A DNA stretch of 17,999 nucleotides. Origin: Alphaproteobacteria bacterium (lineage in GTDB: Bacteria > Pseudomonadota > Alphaproteobacteria > GCA-2731375). A program made the translations under genes and the position numbers. Position 1 is the stretch's first letter, and the number at the start of each line of letters is the position of its first letter. Positions 6,667 to 14,070 of the stretch are shown here, in pieces. Under the pieces are notes generated by a model that worked only from the letters and a program-made list of their open reading frames with translations, ran no database searches and was not told the DNA's origin. The stretch is taken from assembly GCA_030746295.1 (NCBI GenBank), contig JASLMY010000088.1, forward strand, positions 1-17,999, written 5' to 3'.

Positions 6667-7533
6667 TCAGATGCCGAAGATCGAGGCGAGGCCCGTGCGT
6701 TCGGCATGGGCCGCCATCTCGGCCTCCGGCGGAGCGGCGATAGGCTCGGCGGCCGCCCTCAACACTGCCGGCAGCAGGTCGACATCGCCAACCGAGTTCA
6801 GGAAGAGGCCCGGCTGCGCCAGGATCCAATGCACCGCCCGGCGGATCTCGTCCTCCGCCTCCAGCGGCTCGTACCAGGTGGTTCGCGCCCGCGTCTGGCC
6901 GGCGGCCCAGGGGCCGCGCGCCAATGACTTGATGGTCTGCACGGCGACGTTGCGCTCAGCACAGACCTCCCGCACGGCCTCGAAGTCGCGGGCGTAGCCC
7001 TCGCGCGAGGCACAGACCCAGTTCCAGGGCATCAGCACGGAATCGAAGTCGAAGCGCGCCAGCGAGCGGCGGTGCATGGCGGCGACGTTCCAACCGTGCC
7101 CGGTGACGCCGATGAAGCGCACCAAGCCCTCGTCCCGGGCCTCGATGGCCGCCTCCAGGGCACCGCCGGGGCCGAACGCCTGATCCCATTCATCGGGATG
7201 GATGAGGGCATGGAGCTGGAAGAGGTCGACGCGGTCGACCCGAAGCCGCTCCAGCGAGCGGCGCAAGCCCTCGGCCGCACCCTCGTAGCCACGCTCGCGG
7301 GTCTTGGTGGCGAGGAAGAAATCGTCCCGATGGCGGTCCATCCAAGGGCCGATCCGCAACTCGGCATCGCCGTAGGCTGCCGCCGTGTCGATGTGGTTGA
7401 CGCCGTATTCCAGCAGCAAATCGAAGACCCGGTCGGCCGTCGCCTGGTCGACCTTGCCGAGCGCGGCGGCACCGAAGAGCACGGCCGAGCTCTCGTGCCC
7501 GGTGCGCCCGAACGGGCGCTTCTCGATCGCCAT
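6667..7533 (-). CDS. Aldo/keto reductase
   Basis: This 288-residue cytosolic NAD(P)H-dependent oxidoreductase of the aldo/keto reductase superfamily shows the full catalytic tetrad: D49 in [10 protein letters not shown]54 in the same motif, K77 in LATKTRER and H108 in LFQLHAL. The N-terminus [19 protein letters not shown] is the typical first strand of the barrel. Length is close to the usual 280-330. Late segments such as [12 protein letters not shown] and [13 protein letters not shown] correspond to cofactor-binding loops. The substrate is unknown. The start at 7533 is supported by GGGGGAGA about 7 nt upstream on the minus strand. It is divergent from the YbaK-like gene, with an imperfect palindrome in the spacer that may regulate one or both. 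Confidence 0.9.
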   Translation of the reverse strand: MAIEKRPFGRTGHESSAVLFGAAALGKVDQATADRVFDLLLEYGVNHIDTAAAYGDAELRIGPWMDRHRDDFFLATKTRERGYEGAAEGLRRSLERLRVDRVDLFQLHALIHPDEWDQAFGPGGALEAAIEARDEGLVRFIGVTGHGWNVAAMHRRSLARFDFDSVLMPWNWVCASREGYARDFEAVREVCAERNVAVQTIKSLARGPWAAGQTRARTTWYEPLEAEDEIRRAVHWILAQPGLFLNSVGDVDLLPAVLRAAAEPIAAPPEAEMAAHAERTGLASIFGI

Positions 7534-7560
7534 GGCGGTATCTCCCCCTGTTGCCCTGAT

Positions 7561-7577
7561 GGATGCATAATGCGTCC
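7561..7577. promoter_or_regulatory. Imperfect palindrome in divergent spacer (operator candidate)
   Basis: GGATGCATAATGCGTCC is an inverted repeat of 8 bp per arm about a central A, with a single T/G exception. It lies in the 104-bp spacer between the divergent aldo/keto reductase and YbaK-like genes, 27 bp from the former start. CATAAT (7566-7571) inside it resembles a -10 box for the plus strand, but no -35 at proper spacing is evident. It is a candidate operator only. Confidence 0.35.
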
Positions 7578-7637
7578 AAGCTGGGCGGAATCAAAGCGTC
7601 ATGCCGGCCGATAGCGTGAGATGCCAAGGAACAAGCG

Positions 7638-8129
7638 ATGTCCGATCTGGGGATGCGAATTAGAGGTCTGCTGGAAGCATCGGGGCTCGAATTCCAGATC
7701 GTCGACTGCGATCCGGAACTCGCCGACACCGCCGTCTTCTGCGAGCACTACGGCCATTCGCTGGCGCATTCAGCCAACACGATCGTGGTCCGCTCGAAGA
7801 CCGGCGAGGAGAAGTACGCCGCTTGCCTGGTGTTGGCGACCTGCCGGCTCGACGTCAACAAGGCGGTGCGCAAGAAGCTGGGCGCGCGCAAGGCCTCCTT
7901 CGCCTCGCCCGAGGAGACGCAAGCGGCGACCGGCATGACGCTCGGCGGAGTGACGCCCTTGGCCCTGCCGGCGTCGCTGCCGCTCTGGGTCGACAGCCGG
8001 ATCATGGATCTGGACTACGTGATCCTGGGCGGCGGCGACCGTGCCTCCAAGATCATCGTCGATCCGGCGCTCTTCCGCACCACCGCGAACACCGAGATCG
8101 TCCCCGACCTCGCCAAGGAGGCAAGTTGA
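7638..8129 (+). CDS. YbaK/EbsC (INS-superfamily) protein, putative aa-tRNA deacylase
   Basis: This 163-residue protein has the YbaK/ProX fold. The pattern SANTIVVRSK, LVLATCRLDVNKAVRKKLGA, ATGMTLGGVTPLALP and GGGDRASKIIVDP follows the family order. Characterised members deacylate mischarged aminoacyl-tRNAs, for example Cys-tRNA(Pro). The family's conserved catalytic Lys, in an AKTL-like motif, aligns with Asn47 here, placing the protein in a divergent subgroup whose activity is uncertain. Length is typical for a stand-alone domain. ATG 7638 follows CCAAGGAA with suitable spacing. The dioxygenase gene follows after 64 nt on the same strand and could be cotranscribed, though a weak hairpin and a TATAGA-like box sit in that gap. 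Confidence 0.8.
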   Translation: MSDLGMRIRGLLEASGLEFQIVDCDPELADTAVFCEHYGHSLAHSANTIVVRSKTGEEKYAACLVLATCRLDVNKAVRKKLGARKASFASPEETQAATGMTLGGVTPLALPASLPLWVDSRIMDLDYVILGGGDRASKIIVDPALFRTTANTEIVPDLAKEAS

Positions 8130-8193
8130 GGGGCCTGGTTTTTCAGGGCATCCTACGGCTATAGAAGGATACGCGGCCAACGGAGCCAGGGGT

Positions 8194-9051
8194 ATGAAGT
8201 CAATCACAAGCAACAGCGTCGAAGTTCGACGGGTGGCCGGGGCGCTCGGCGCCGAAATACTGGGTGCCGACCTCTCGAACGGCATCGACGATACCGCCTT
8301 CGCCGCGATCCACGACGCCTTTCTCGCCCACGGCGTGATCTTCTTCCGTGACCAGGCGCTGACGCCCGAGCAACACCTGGCCTTCGCCCGGCGCCTGGGC
8401 GAGATCGACGTCAACAAGTTCTTCCCGACCGTCGAGGGCTATCCGGAGATCGCCGAGGTCCGCAAGGAGCCCCAGGACAGCCGCAATATCGGCGGCGGCT
8501 GGCACACCGACCATTCCTACGATGCCGAACCGGCCAAGGCCTCGATGCTCTATGCGCTCGAGCTGCCGGACTATGGCGGTGATACGCTCTTCGCCTCGAT
8601 GTACGCGGCTTATGACGCCCTTTCCGACGGCATGAAGCGGCTTCTCGGGCGGCTCAACGCGGTGCACAGCGGGCGCCGCGCCTTCGGCACCGACACGACG
8701 GCAAGCGACGAGGGCCTGACGGCCAAGTTCAAGCGCTCGGAGATCGCGCATGCCGAAGTGGTGCATCCCGTCGTCGTCAGCCACCCGGAGACCGGGCGCG
8801 AGCTCTTATACGTCAACCCGGGCTTCACCGTCCGCTTCGAGGACATGACCGAAGAGGAGAGCCGGCCGCTCCTCGACTACCTCTACCAGCACGCCGCACG
8901 GCCTGAGTTCACTTGCCGCTTTCGTTGGCGCCCGGGCTCGGTGGCGCTCTGGGACAACCGGTCGACACATCACTTCGCGGTCAACGACTATTCGGGCCAA
9001 CGGCGGCTGATGCGCCGGGTCACGATCCAGGGTGGGCCGCTCGGGCCTTAG
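8194..9051 (+). CDS. TauD/TfdA-family Fe(II)/2-oxoglutarate dioxygenase
   Basis: This 285-residue cytosolic non-haem iron dioxygenase oxidises a substrate while decarboxylating 2-oxoglutarate. The N-terminus VAGALGAEILGADLSNGID is family-typical. The facial triad is H104 and D106 in GGWHTDHSY plus distal H260 in STHHFAVNDY, and R275 in RRLMRRVTI matches the 2-oxoglutarate-binding Arg. Length and spacing match TauD, TfdA and relatives; whether the substrate is taurine, an aryloxyalkanoate or something else cannot be read. The frame is open upstream to 8041, inside the YbaK gene, but ATG 8194 starts the conserved domain and has GGAG (8182-8185) 8 nt upstream. A TATAGA at 8160-8165 could be a -10 box. 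Its TAG overlaps by 4 bp the TAA of the convergent Gfo/Idh/MocA gene. Confidence 0.9.
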   Translation: MKSITSNSVEVRRVAGALGAEILGADLSNGIDDTAFAAIHDAFLAHGVIFFRDQALTPEQHLAFARRLGEIDVNKFFPTVEGYPEIAEVRKEPQDSRNIGGGWHTDHSYDAEPAKASMLYALELPDYGGDTLFASMYAAYDALSDGMKRLLGRLNAVHSGRRAFGTDTTASDEGLTAKFKRSEIAHAEVVHPVVVSHPETGRELLYVNPGFTVRFEDMTEEESRPLLDYLYQHAARPEFTCRFRWRPGSVALWDNRSTHHFAVNDYSGQRRLMRRVTIQGGPLGP

Positions 9052-10124
9052 AGTTCACCCAGCCGCACCGCTCGGCCCTCACGCGCCGAGGCCTGCGCCG
9101 CCAGGGCGAAGCGCAATATTTCTCGGCCTTCGGCGCCGGTGAGCTTCGGTGGCGAACCCGCCCGCAGCGCCTCGATGAAATGCCGCGTCGAGTGGACGAA
9201 GCTCGTCTCCCAGCCGGTCTCGAGGTCGGAATAGGCGCGGGTCTCGCCGTCGGCGTAGAGGATCACCGGTGCCGCGTCGCCGAGCCGGCCGTGGCCGCGG
9301 GTGACCCAAAGGACACCCCGGCTGCCGGTGATCTCGATGCGGTCGTCCATCGCATAATGGCGGGTCAGCACCTGCAGGTCCTTGGAATAGACGATCTCCA
9401 GGTTGCCGAGACGCCCACCCGGAAAGCGGAAGGAGATCAAGCTCGGGCAATCGAGCACCAGGCCATCGTCGGTCCGGGTCTCGCCGATCCAGGCATGCAC
9501 TTCCTCGGCCTGCCCCATGAAGTGCCAGGCGAGCGCGAACTTGTGATGGCCGTCGTCGAAGGTGAGCGGGCTGCCGCCCGAGCGGCTGGCATCTTGGCGC
9601 CAAGCGGTCGCAGAGGCCGGCACCTGCCAGGCGTAGGCGGGATCGCCCTTGTTGGCCTTGATGCGGATCGTCAAGGGCTCGCCGATGGCGCCGGCCCCGA
9701 TCAACTCCTTGGCCTTCACCACCGGCGGGTAGAAGAGGAAATTCTCGAAGACCTTGAAGGCGACACCGGCGGCATCGGCCCGGGCGACCAGGTCATCGGC
9801 TTCGGCCAGGCTCAGCGTCATCGGCTTTTGCAGCGAGACGTGCTTGCCGGCGGCGAAGGCGGCCTGGGCGATGGGGCCGTGCAGGTGATGCGGCACCAGG
9901 ATCTCGACCATGTCGACATCCGACCGTTCCAGGAGGGCCCGGTAGTCGGCGAAGACCGGCACCTCGCCGAGCCGCCAGGCGGCCGCCCGCTCCCGCGCCC
10001 GCTCCGGCTCGGCATCGGCCAGGGCGACGATCCGCGCCTCGGTCGATTGCAAGTATTCGATGGCGTGCAGGTCCGAGATCCGCCCGGTGCCGATGAAGCC
10101 CACGCCGATCGGATTGCCTGACAT
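9048..10124 (-). CDS. Gfo/Idh/MocA-family oxidoreductase
   Basis: This 358-residue NAD(P)-dependent dehydrogenase has an N-terminal Rossmann fold: GVGFIGTGRIS (about 7-17) carries the GxGxxG-type dinucleotide loop, and VEILVPHHLHGPIAQAAFAAGKHV is the usual following segment. QKPMTLSLAEADDL replaces the common EKP by QKP, keeping the catalytic Lys (K100). The C-terminal alpha/beta domain contains DDGHHKFALAWHFMG, in the position of the family's GxHxxD-like active-site region. Substrates in the family are sugars, inositols or related polyols; none can be assigned. ATG 10124 is preferred to the adjacent GTG 10127 because AGGGAG lies 7 nt before the ATG. It is the last gene of a same-strand run: 27 nt separate it from the nuclease-like gene. 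Confidence 0.9.
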   Translation of the reverse strand: MSGNPIGVGFIGTGRISDLHAIEYLQSTEARIVALADAEPERARERAAAWRLGEVPVFADYRALLERSDVDMVEILVPHHLHGPIAQAAFAAGKHVSLQKPMTLSLAEADDLVARADAAGVAFKVFENFLFYPPVVKAKELIGAGAIGEPLTIRIKANKGDPAYAWQVPASATAWRQDASRSGGSPLTFDDGHHKFALAWHFMGQAEEVHAWIGETRTDDGLVLDCPSLISFRFPGGRLGNLEIVYSKDLQVLTRHYAMDDRIEITGSRGVLWVTRGHGRLGDAAPVILYADGETRAYSDLETGWETSFVHSTRHFIEALRAGSPPKLTGAEGREILRFALAAQASAREGRAVRLGEL

Positions 10125-10151
10125 CACCCTGCTCCCTGGTAGCTCTTGGCG

Positions 10152-10607
10152 CTAGCGTCGGCGCCAGTCCCAGGGGGTATCGAAGCCCCCTTTCCAAATC
10201 CCCTCCGGCACCGCCCGCGCTGCCAGCTCGGCACGCCTGTAGGCCTGCCCGGTCTCGGGCGTGGCCAGGGCCCAGCCCATCTGCACCATCTGCATGCCGA
10301 GGTCGAAGCGCCCCAGGCGGCAAACCGCCAGCACCGTGCCGTCCTCGTCCTTTCCCTGCTCGGCGCAACTCACCTTCTTGCCGCCGACGATCAGGGCCAG
10401 GGTGCGGATCGCGTTGGTGCCGCAGTCATAGGGCTTGCCGTGCTTGTTGCGGCAGACTTGGTCGGCCTCGGGCGCATCGACGCCATAGAGGCGCACGCGC
10501 TGCCCCGCAATCTCCAGCGTATCGCCGTCGATGATCTTGGCCGGCCCGGCGACATCGGCCCGGACCATCGTCGGCAGCAGAAAAAAGAGCAGCAGGAGAC
10601 GGCGCAT
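10152..10607 (-). CDS. Exported thermonuclease (SNase)-like protein
   Basis: This 151-residue protein has an N-terminal signal segment (RRLLLLFFLLPTMVRAD, about 2-18) and one staphylococcal-nuclease-like OB-fold domain. IIDGDTLEI (D27, D29) matches the calcium-binding start, and VRLYGVDAPE supplies R39, D44 and E47, equivalent to SNase R35, D40 and E43. The second catalytic Arg (R87, in a YGRxLA-like strand) aligns with Thr91 in EDGTVLAVC, so nuclease activity may be reduced or absent. Four cysteines (52, 62, 81, 96) suggest disulfides in the periplasm. ATG 10607 is chosen because GAGG lies 6 nt upstream and the signal peptide starts there; a TTG at 10619 overlaps the pirin stop. The 8-nt gap to the pirin gene suggests translational coupling. 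Confidence 0.85.
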   Translation of the reverse strand: MRRLLLLFFLLPTMVRADVAGPAKIIDGDTLEIAGQRVRLYGVDAPEADQVCRNKHGKPYDCGTNAIRTLALIVGGKKVSCAEQGKDEDGTVLAVCRLGRFDLGMQMVQMGWALATPETGQAYRRAELAARAVPEGIWKGGFDTPWDWRRR

Positions 10608-10615
10608 GGTCGGCC

Positions 10616-11497
10616 TCAACGGGCGATCGCGCCCATCCGGCCCGACTGGTAGTCCTGGATCGCGTCCATGATCTCCTGCTTGGTGTTCATGACGAAGGGC
10701 CCGTAGCGGGCCATGGGCTCGGCAATCGGCCGCCCCGCCAGCAACAGGAACCGCCCGGTCTCGCCGGCATCCGCCGTCGCGGCGACGCGGACCGACCCGC
10801 CGTCCCCCAGCAGGGCGAGCTGGCCGGCCGCCACCCGCTCGCCCACCTCTCCTATGGCGATGGCGCCATAGAACACATAGACGGCGGCGTTGTAGTCCAC
10901 CGCCAGCGGCTGCTCCGCCGCGGCGCCGGGGGCGACCCGCCAGTCCTGCAGCACGATCGGCGTGTAGGTATCAATCCCCGCAACGACGCCGAAGGCCTCG
11001 CCGGCAATTACCGTGACCTGAATGCGGCCGTCCGGGCTTTCGGCGCTCGGAATCCGCCCCGCCTCCAGGTGTTGGTAGCGGGGTTCGGACCATTTTTCCG
11101 CCGCCGGCAAGTTGACCCAGATCTGGAAGGCGTGCGAGCGGCCGCCCTCGCGCCGCACCCGGGGCGAGGGCATCTCGGAATGGACGACGCCGGCGCCGGC
11201 CGTCATCCATTGCACATCGCCGGCCCCCAGGATCTGCGTCGCGCCGGACGAATCCTCGTGCAGCTTCTCGCCTTCCAGCACGTAGGAGACGGTCTCGAAG
11301 CCGCGATGCGGGTGATCGGGGGCGCCGACCGCCTCGCCGGGGCCGTAGTCGACCGGCCCGATCTCGTCCAGCATCAGGAAGGGGTCGACCTGGTCGAGGC
11401 CCTGGGTCGGGAACGGCCGGCGGACGAGAAAGCCCGCCCCTTCGCGCTGCTGATGCGCAGTGACGATGCGGACGACCGGCCGGCTCTCAGAACTCAT
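10616..11497 (-). CDS. Pirin-family bicupin
   Basis: This 293-residue cytosolic protein has the pirin pattern. DHPHRGFETVSYVLEGE gives metal-ligand candidates H62 and H64, and TAGAGVVHSEM gives H106 and E108, completing the 3-His/1-Glu iron site of the N-terminal cupin. The C-terminal cupin contains VYVFYGAIAIGE and GRFLLLAGRPIAEPMARYGPF-type sequence. Bacterial pirins include quercetinases and proteins that modulate metabolic enzymes; the role here is unknown. The frame is open upstream to 11698, but ATG 11497 has AGGGAG about 8 nt before it and starts at the usual family position. It lies 26 nt downstream of the LLM gene and 8 nt upstream of the nuclease-like gene, consistent with one transcript. 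Confidence 0.9.
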   Translation of the reverse strand: MSSESRPVVRIVTAHQQREGAGFLVRRPFPTQGLDQVDPFLMLDEIGPVDYGPGEAVGAPDHPHRGFETVSYVLEGEKLHEDSSGATQILGAGDVQWMTAGAGVVHSEMPSPRVRREGGRSHAFQIWVNLPAAEKWSEPRYQHLEAGRIPSAESPDGRIQVTVIAGEAFGVVAGIDTYTPIVLQDWRVAPGAAAEQPLAVDYNAAVYVFYGAIAIGEVGERVAAGQLALLGDGGSVRVAATADAGETGRFLLLAGRPIAEPMARYGPFVMNTKQEIMDAIQDYQSGRMGAIAR

Positions 11498-11523
11498 GGG
11501 CTTTCTCCCTTTCCGCGCCGCCG

Positions 11524-12432
11524 TCAGGAGAAGGCGGTGAAGATCTCTTCGAAGGCCGTTAGCTGGTTGCCCGCAGCCGACGACGGCACCAGGATCGGCG
11601 TCTTGATGCCGGCTTCGAACCAGGCCTCGACGCCCTCGCGGACGCGGGCGACCGAGCCGAAGAGCGTCGTGTCGGCGAGCCAGCGGTCGGAAAGGCACTC
11701 CGGAATCCGTTCCGGCTCGCCGGCGGCGACGGCCGCCTCCACCGCCTCCATCTCCTCGACGTAGCCGGCCTCCTTCCAGTAGTTGCGGTAGTTCGGCAGA
11801 AGCGCGTAGTGCTGCAAGGTGCGCCGGTTGACCGCCATCGCCGCCGCCTCCTCGTCGGAGATACAGGTCGGAATCATGTTGCCGATGTAGAAGTCACCGC
11901 TCGCCCTCCGCGCCTCCGGCAAGGCGGCGAGCGAGGTTGCCATATGCGACCGGGCGCCATTGGCGAAGACCATGCCGTCGGCGAGCTCGCCGGCGAGACG
12001 GATCATCCGCTGGCGGAGCGCGGCCAGTACCAAGGGCGGCTTGTCGCCGACCCGCTCGGCGCCGCGGTAGGCCTGGACGAAGGCGCGGGTGTCGGCCAGC
12101 GGCTTGCCCGGCGTGATGCCGAGGCGGTCGTGCGTCGGCCCGTGGCTGATGCCGACGCCGAAGCTGAAGCGGCCGCCGGAGACCTCGTGGATGAAGGCCG
12201 CGGTCTGGGCGTAGTCGAGCGCGTGGCGGGAATAGATCGGTGCGATCGAAGTACCGAAACGAATCGTCTTGGTGTTGAAAGCCAACGCCTCGCAGAGTGC
12301 GGTACAGTCGCCGAGGCTGGGGCAGTAGATGTCGGTGAAGCCGCGCCGCTCGATCTCGCCCGAGAGCTCCAGGATGGTGTTTCGGCGCCCGGGCACGGCG
12401 GCGAGGCTGAGGGCGGGCATCGGTGTCGGCAT
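11524..12432 (-). CDS. LLM-class (luciferase-like) flavin/F420 oxidoreductase
   Basis: This 302-residue TIM-barrel oxidoreductase is of the bacterial luciferase-like monooxygenase class, which uses reduced flavin or F420. Diagnostic segments are TKTIRFGTSIAPIYSRHALD (about residues 71-90), AAFIHEVSGGRFSFGVGISH (about 95-114) and GELADGMVFANG. These match the LLM subgroup often annotated as F420-dependent, though cofactor and substrate cannot be decided from sequence, and no F420 genes are in the window. The start at 12432 (MPTPMPALSL) is supported by AAGGAG 10 nt upstream; ATG 12420 is an alternative, and the frame remains open further upstream without conserved sequence. It is the first gene of a minus-strand run with pirin (26-nt gap), the SNase-like gene and the Gfo/Idh/MocA gene, and it diverges from the cyclase-like gene. 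Confidence 0.85.
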   Translation of the reverse strand: MPTPMPALSLAAVPGRRNTILELSGEIERRGFTDIYCPSLGDCTALCEALAFNTKTIRFGTSIAPIYSRHALDYAQTAAFIHEVSGGRFSFGVGISHGPTHDRLGITPGKPLADTRAFVQAYRGAERVGDKPPLVLAALRQRMIRLAGELADGMVFANGARSHMATSLAALPEARRASGDFYIGNMIPTCISDEEAAAMAVNRRTLQHYALLPNYRNYWKEAGYVEEMEAVEAAVAAGEPERIPECLSDRWLADTTLFGSVARVREGVEAWFEAGIKTPILVPSSAAGNQLTAFEEIFTAFS

Positions 12433-12561
12433 CGTTGACGAACTCCTTGTCGAGGGTGACTGGCACGCTTTGACGCGGCGACGATAGCACGGTTCTTGAT
12501 CGCTTGGCGTAGCGATAGACTGTCCCGTCATGACGCCCTCTTTCGCGGTCCACCTCCGCCG

Positions 12562-13947
12562 ATGACCAAGACCCGCAAGCTGCGCCCGTCCTTCGCGGTG
12601 CTGATGGCGGCAACAGTGGCGGGACTGGTCGCCCTGTCGACGAGCGTTCTGACGGCGTTCGTTGTCTGGACCGCCTACGAGAACACGCTTCGAGAGCTGC
12701 GCGAGCAGGGCGGCGCCACCGTCACTCTGATGGCGCGCCTCGCCGACCCGGCCGCCTCGCCCGAGGCGCTGTCACGAGAACTAGACGCGGCGGCGCTGCT
12801 GGTCGGCGGCGTCGGCTTCGCCCTCGACCGCGAGGGCCGCTTGCGCGCGCACCCCCATATCGCCAGCGGCCTTTTTGCCGCCGGCGGGCCGACGGGCGAG
12901 CACGACGCCATCATCGCCGCCCTGCAAGGCGCCGCACCCGTTGGTGCCGACCTTTCCGGCGGCAGCGTCGCGGGCCGGCTGGTGCACCTGCGCGGCGACG
13001 ACTACGGCGTCTTCCTGAAACCGCTGGCGACGCCGGAGGGCTGGCGCGTCGGGCTCTATCTCGCCCGCCCCTCGCTCTGGCGGCGGCTGCCGCCATTGGA
13101 GCGGCTTGCACTTGCCGTCGCCGCGTCGCTCCTGATGGCGGCCCTTGTGGCCTATTTCGCCGTCAAGCGCGCGCTCCGACCGCTCCAGCGCCTGGCCGAG
13201 GCGGCGGAGACGGCGGCGGAATTCGAGACCGAGACGATTGCGCCCCTGCCCGAGGGCCGCCTCGCCGAGACCGCCGCCGCCACCGCCGCCCTCAACCGCC
13301 TGATCGAGAGCCGCCGCCTGACCGACGGCCTGGTGGCGCAACCGCTCGCCCGGCGCCTCGCGGCAAACCCGTCGACGGCGGTGCCGCACCGGGCAAGCGT
13401 GACGGTGATGGCGGCCGGCCTCGCCGGCTTCGATGAGCTGACGACGGGTCTCGACGACGAGGCCGTGGTCGACCTCTTGCGCCGTCACCTGACCCTGGTC
13501 GCCGGCCGCGTCCATGCCGCCGACGGCATCGTGATCGAGATCGCGGGTGACATCCTGGTCGCCCTTTGGGACGGTACGGCAGGCCACGCCCGACAGGCCG
13601 TCGAGGCGGTGCGGGAGATCCGCCGCCTGGCCGACCAGATGCAGGGCGAGGGAGCGGCGAGAGAGGTACCGACACCGCAGCTCTCGATCGGCCTCGCCAG
13701 TGGCGAGGCGATCGTCGGCAACCTGGGCCCCGCCGGCGAGACCCGGCTCGGCGCGCTCGGCGCGATCATGCCGCTTGCCCGGTGGCTCGAACGGCAGGCC
13801 CGAGGCGTGGCGGACGGATCGGAGCCGGTGGTCGCGCTGGCGATTGAAGCCACGGTCGAGGCGGCGGCCATCGGCGGGGGCGCGCGGCCGCTTGGCGGCC
13901 ATGCGATCGGCGACGACGGCCAGGAGATCGCCGTCTTTCGGCTCTGA
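12562..13947 (+). CDS. Membrane protein with degenerate class III cyclase domain
   Basis: This 461-residue inner-membrane protein has a first transmembrane helix (about 11-37), a periplasmic region of about 140 residues, and a second helix (about 181-201). A short HAMP-like linker (RALRPLQRLAEAAE, ASP/GLU-rich to 250) leads to a C-terminal cytosolic class III adenylate/guanylate cyclase-type domain (about 276-460). The fold signature is clear: SVTVMAAGLAGF, VHAADGIVIEIAGDILVALW, SIGLASGEAIVGNLG and PLARWLERQA. Key residues are not: the first metal Asp aligns with G286, the substrate Lys with E326, and the transition-state Asn and Arg with P404 and W408; only the second metal Asp (D330) remains. 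It is probably a catalytically dead sensor or partner protein. ATG 12562 places the first helix near the N-terminus; its Shine-Dalgarno is weak. It diverges from the LLM gene across 129 bp. Confidence 0.8.
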   Translation: MTKTRKLRPSFAVLMAATVAGLVALSTSVLTAFVVWTAYENTLRELREQGGATVTLMARLADPAASPEALSRELDAAALLVGGVGFALDREGRLRAHPHIASGLFAAGGPTGEHDAIIAALQGAAPVGADLSGGSVAGRLVHLRGDDYGVFLKPLATPEGWRVGLYLARPSLWRRLPPLERLALAVAASLLMAALVAYFAVKRALRPLQRLAEAAETAAEFETETIAPLPEGRLAETAAATAALNRLIESRRLTDGLVAQPLARRLAANPSTAVPHRASVTVMAAGLAGFDELTTGLDDEAVVDLLRRHLTLVAGRVHAADGIVIEIAGDILVALWDGTAGHARQAVEAVREIRRLADQMQGEGAAREVPTPQLSIGLASGEAIVGNLGPAGETRLGALGAIMPLARWLERQARGVADGSEPVVALAIEATVEAAAIGGGARPLGGHAIGDDGQEIAVFRL

Positions 13948-13948
13948 C

Positions 13949-13963
13949 GGCCGCTTGCCGGCC
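13949..13963. terminator. Short GC hairpin after cyclase-like gene
   Basis: GGCCG faces CGGCC around a CTTGC loop, starting one base after the TGA of the cyclase-like gene. The stem is only 5 bp and no T-run follows, so termination is speculative. Confidence 0.25.
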
Positions 13964-14070
13964 CCGAAAATGCCCAACTGTCACCACGTTGCCGCCGGAA
14001 AGGCGTGGCCTGCTCTGTTACGACAACTCGCGGAGGGAGCTTACGCGATCACCAACCCGGAGGCGACGAC

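Noticed and set aside
8134..8170. Small hairpins and a TATAGA box between the YbaK-like and dioxygenase genes
   Set aside because: The CCTG/CAGG stem is 4 bp, the ATCCT/AGGAT dyad has an 11-nt loop, and no -35 is evident; too weak to annotate separately.
8913..10121. Plus-strand open frame of about 400 codons
   Set aside because: It is antisense to the clearly recognisable Gfo/Idh/MocA gene and contains no family motif.
12496..12521. TTGATC...TAGACT as a promoter for the cyclase-like gene
   Set aside because: The spacing is only 14 bp and the -10 match is poor; similar TAGACT/TAGGCT strings at 2203 and 5785 also lack a -35 partner.
12781..13977. Minus-strand open frame of about 400 codons opposite the cyclase-like gene
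   Set aside because: It has the composition of a shadow frame; the plus strand carries membrane helices and cyclase motifs.
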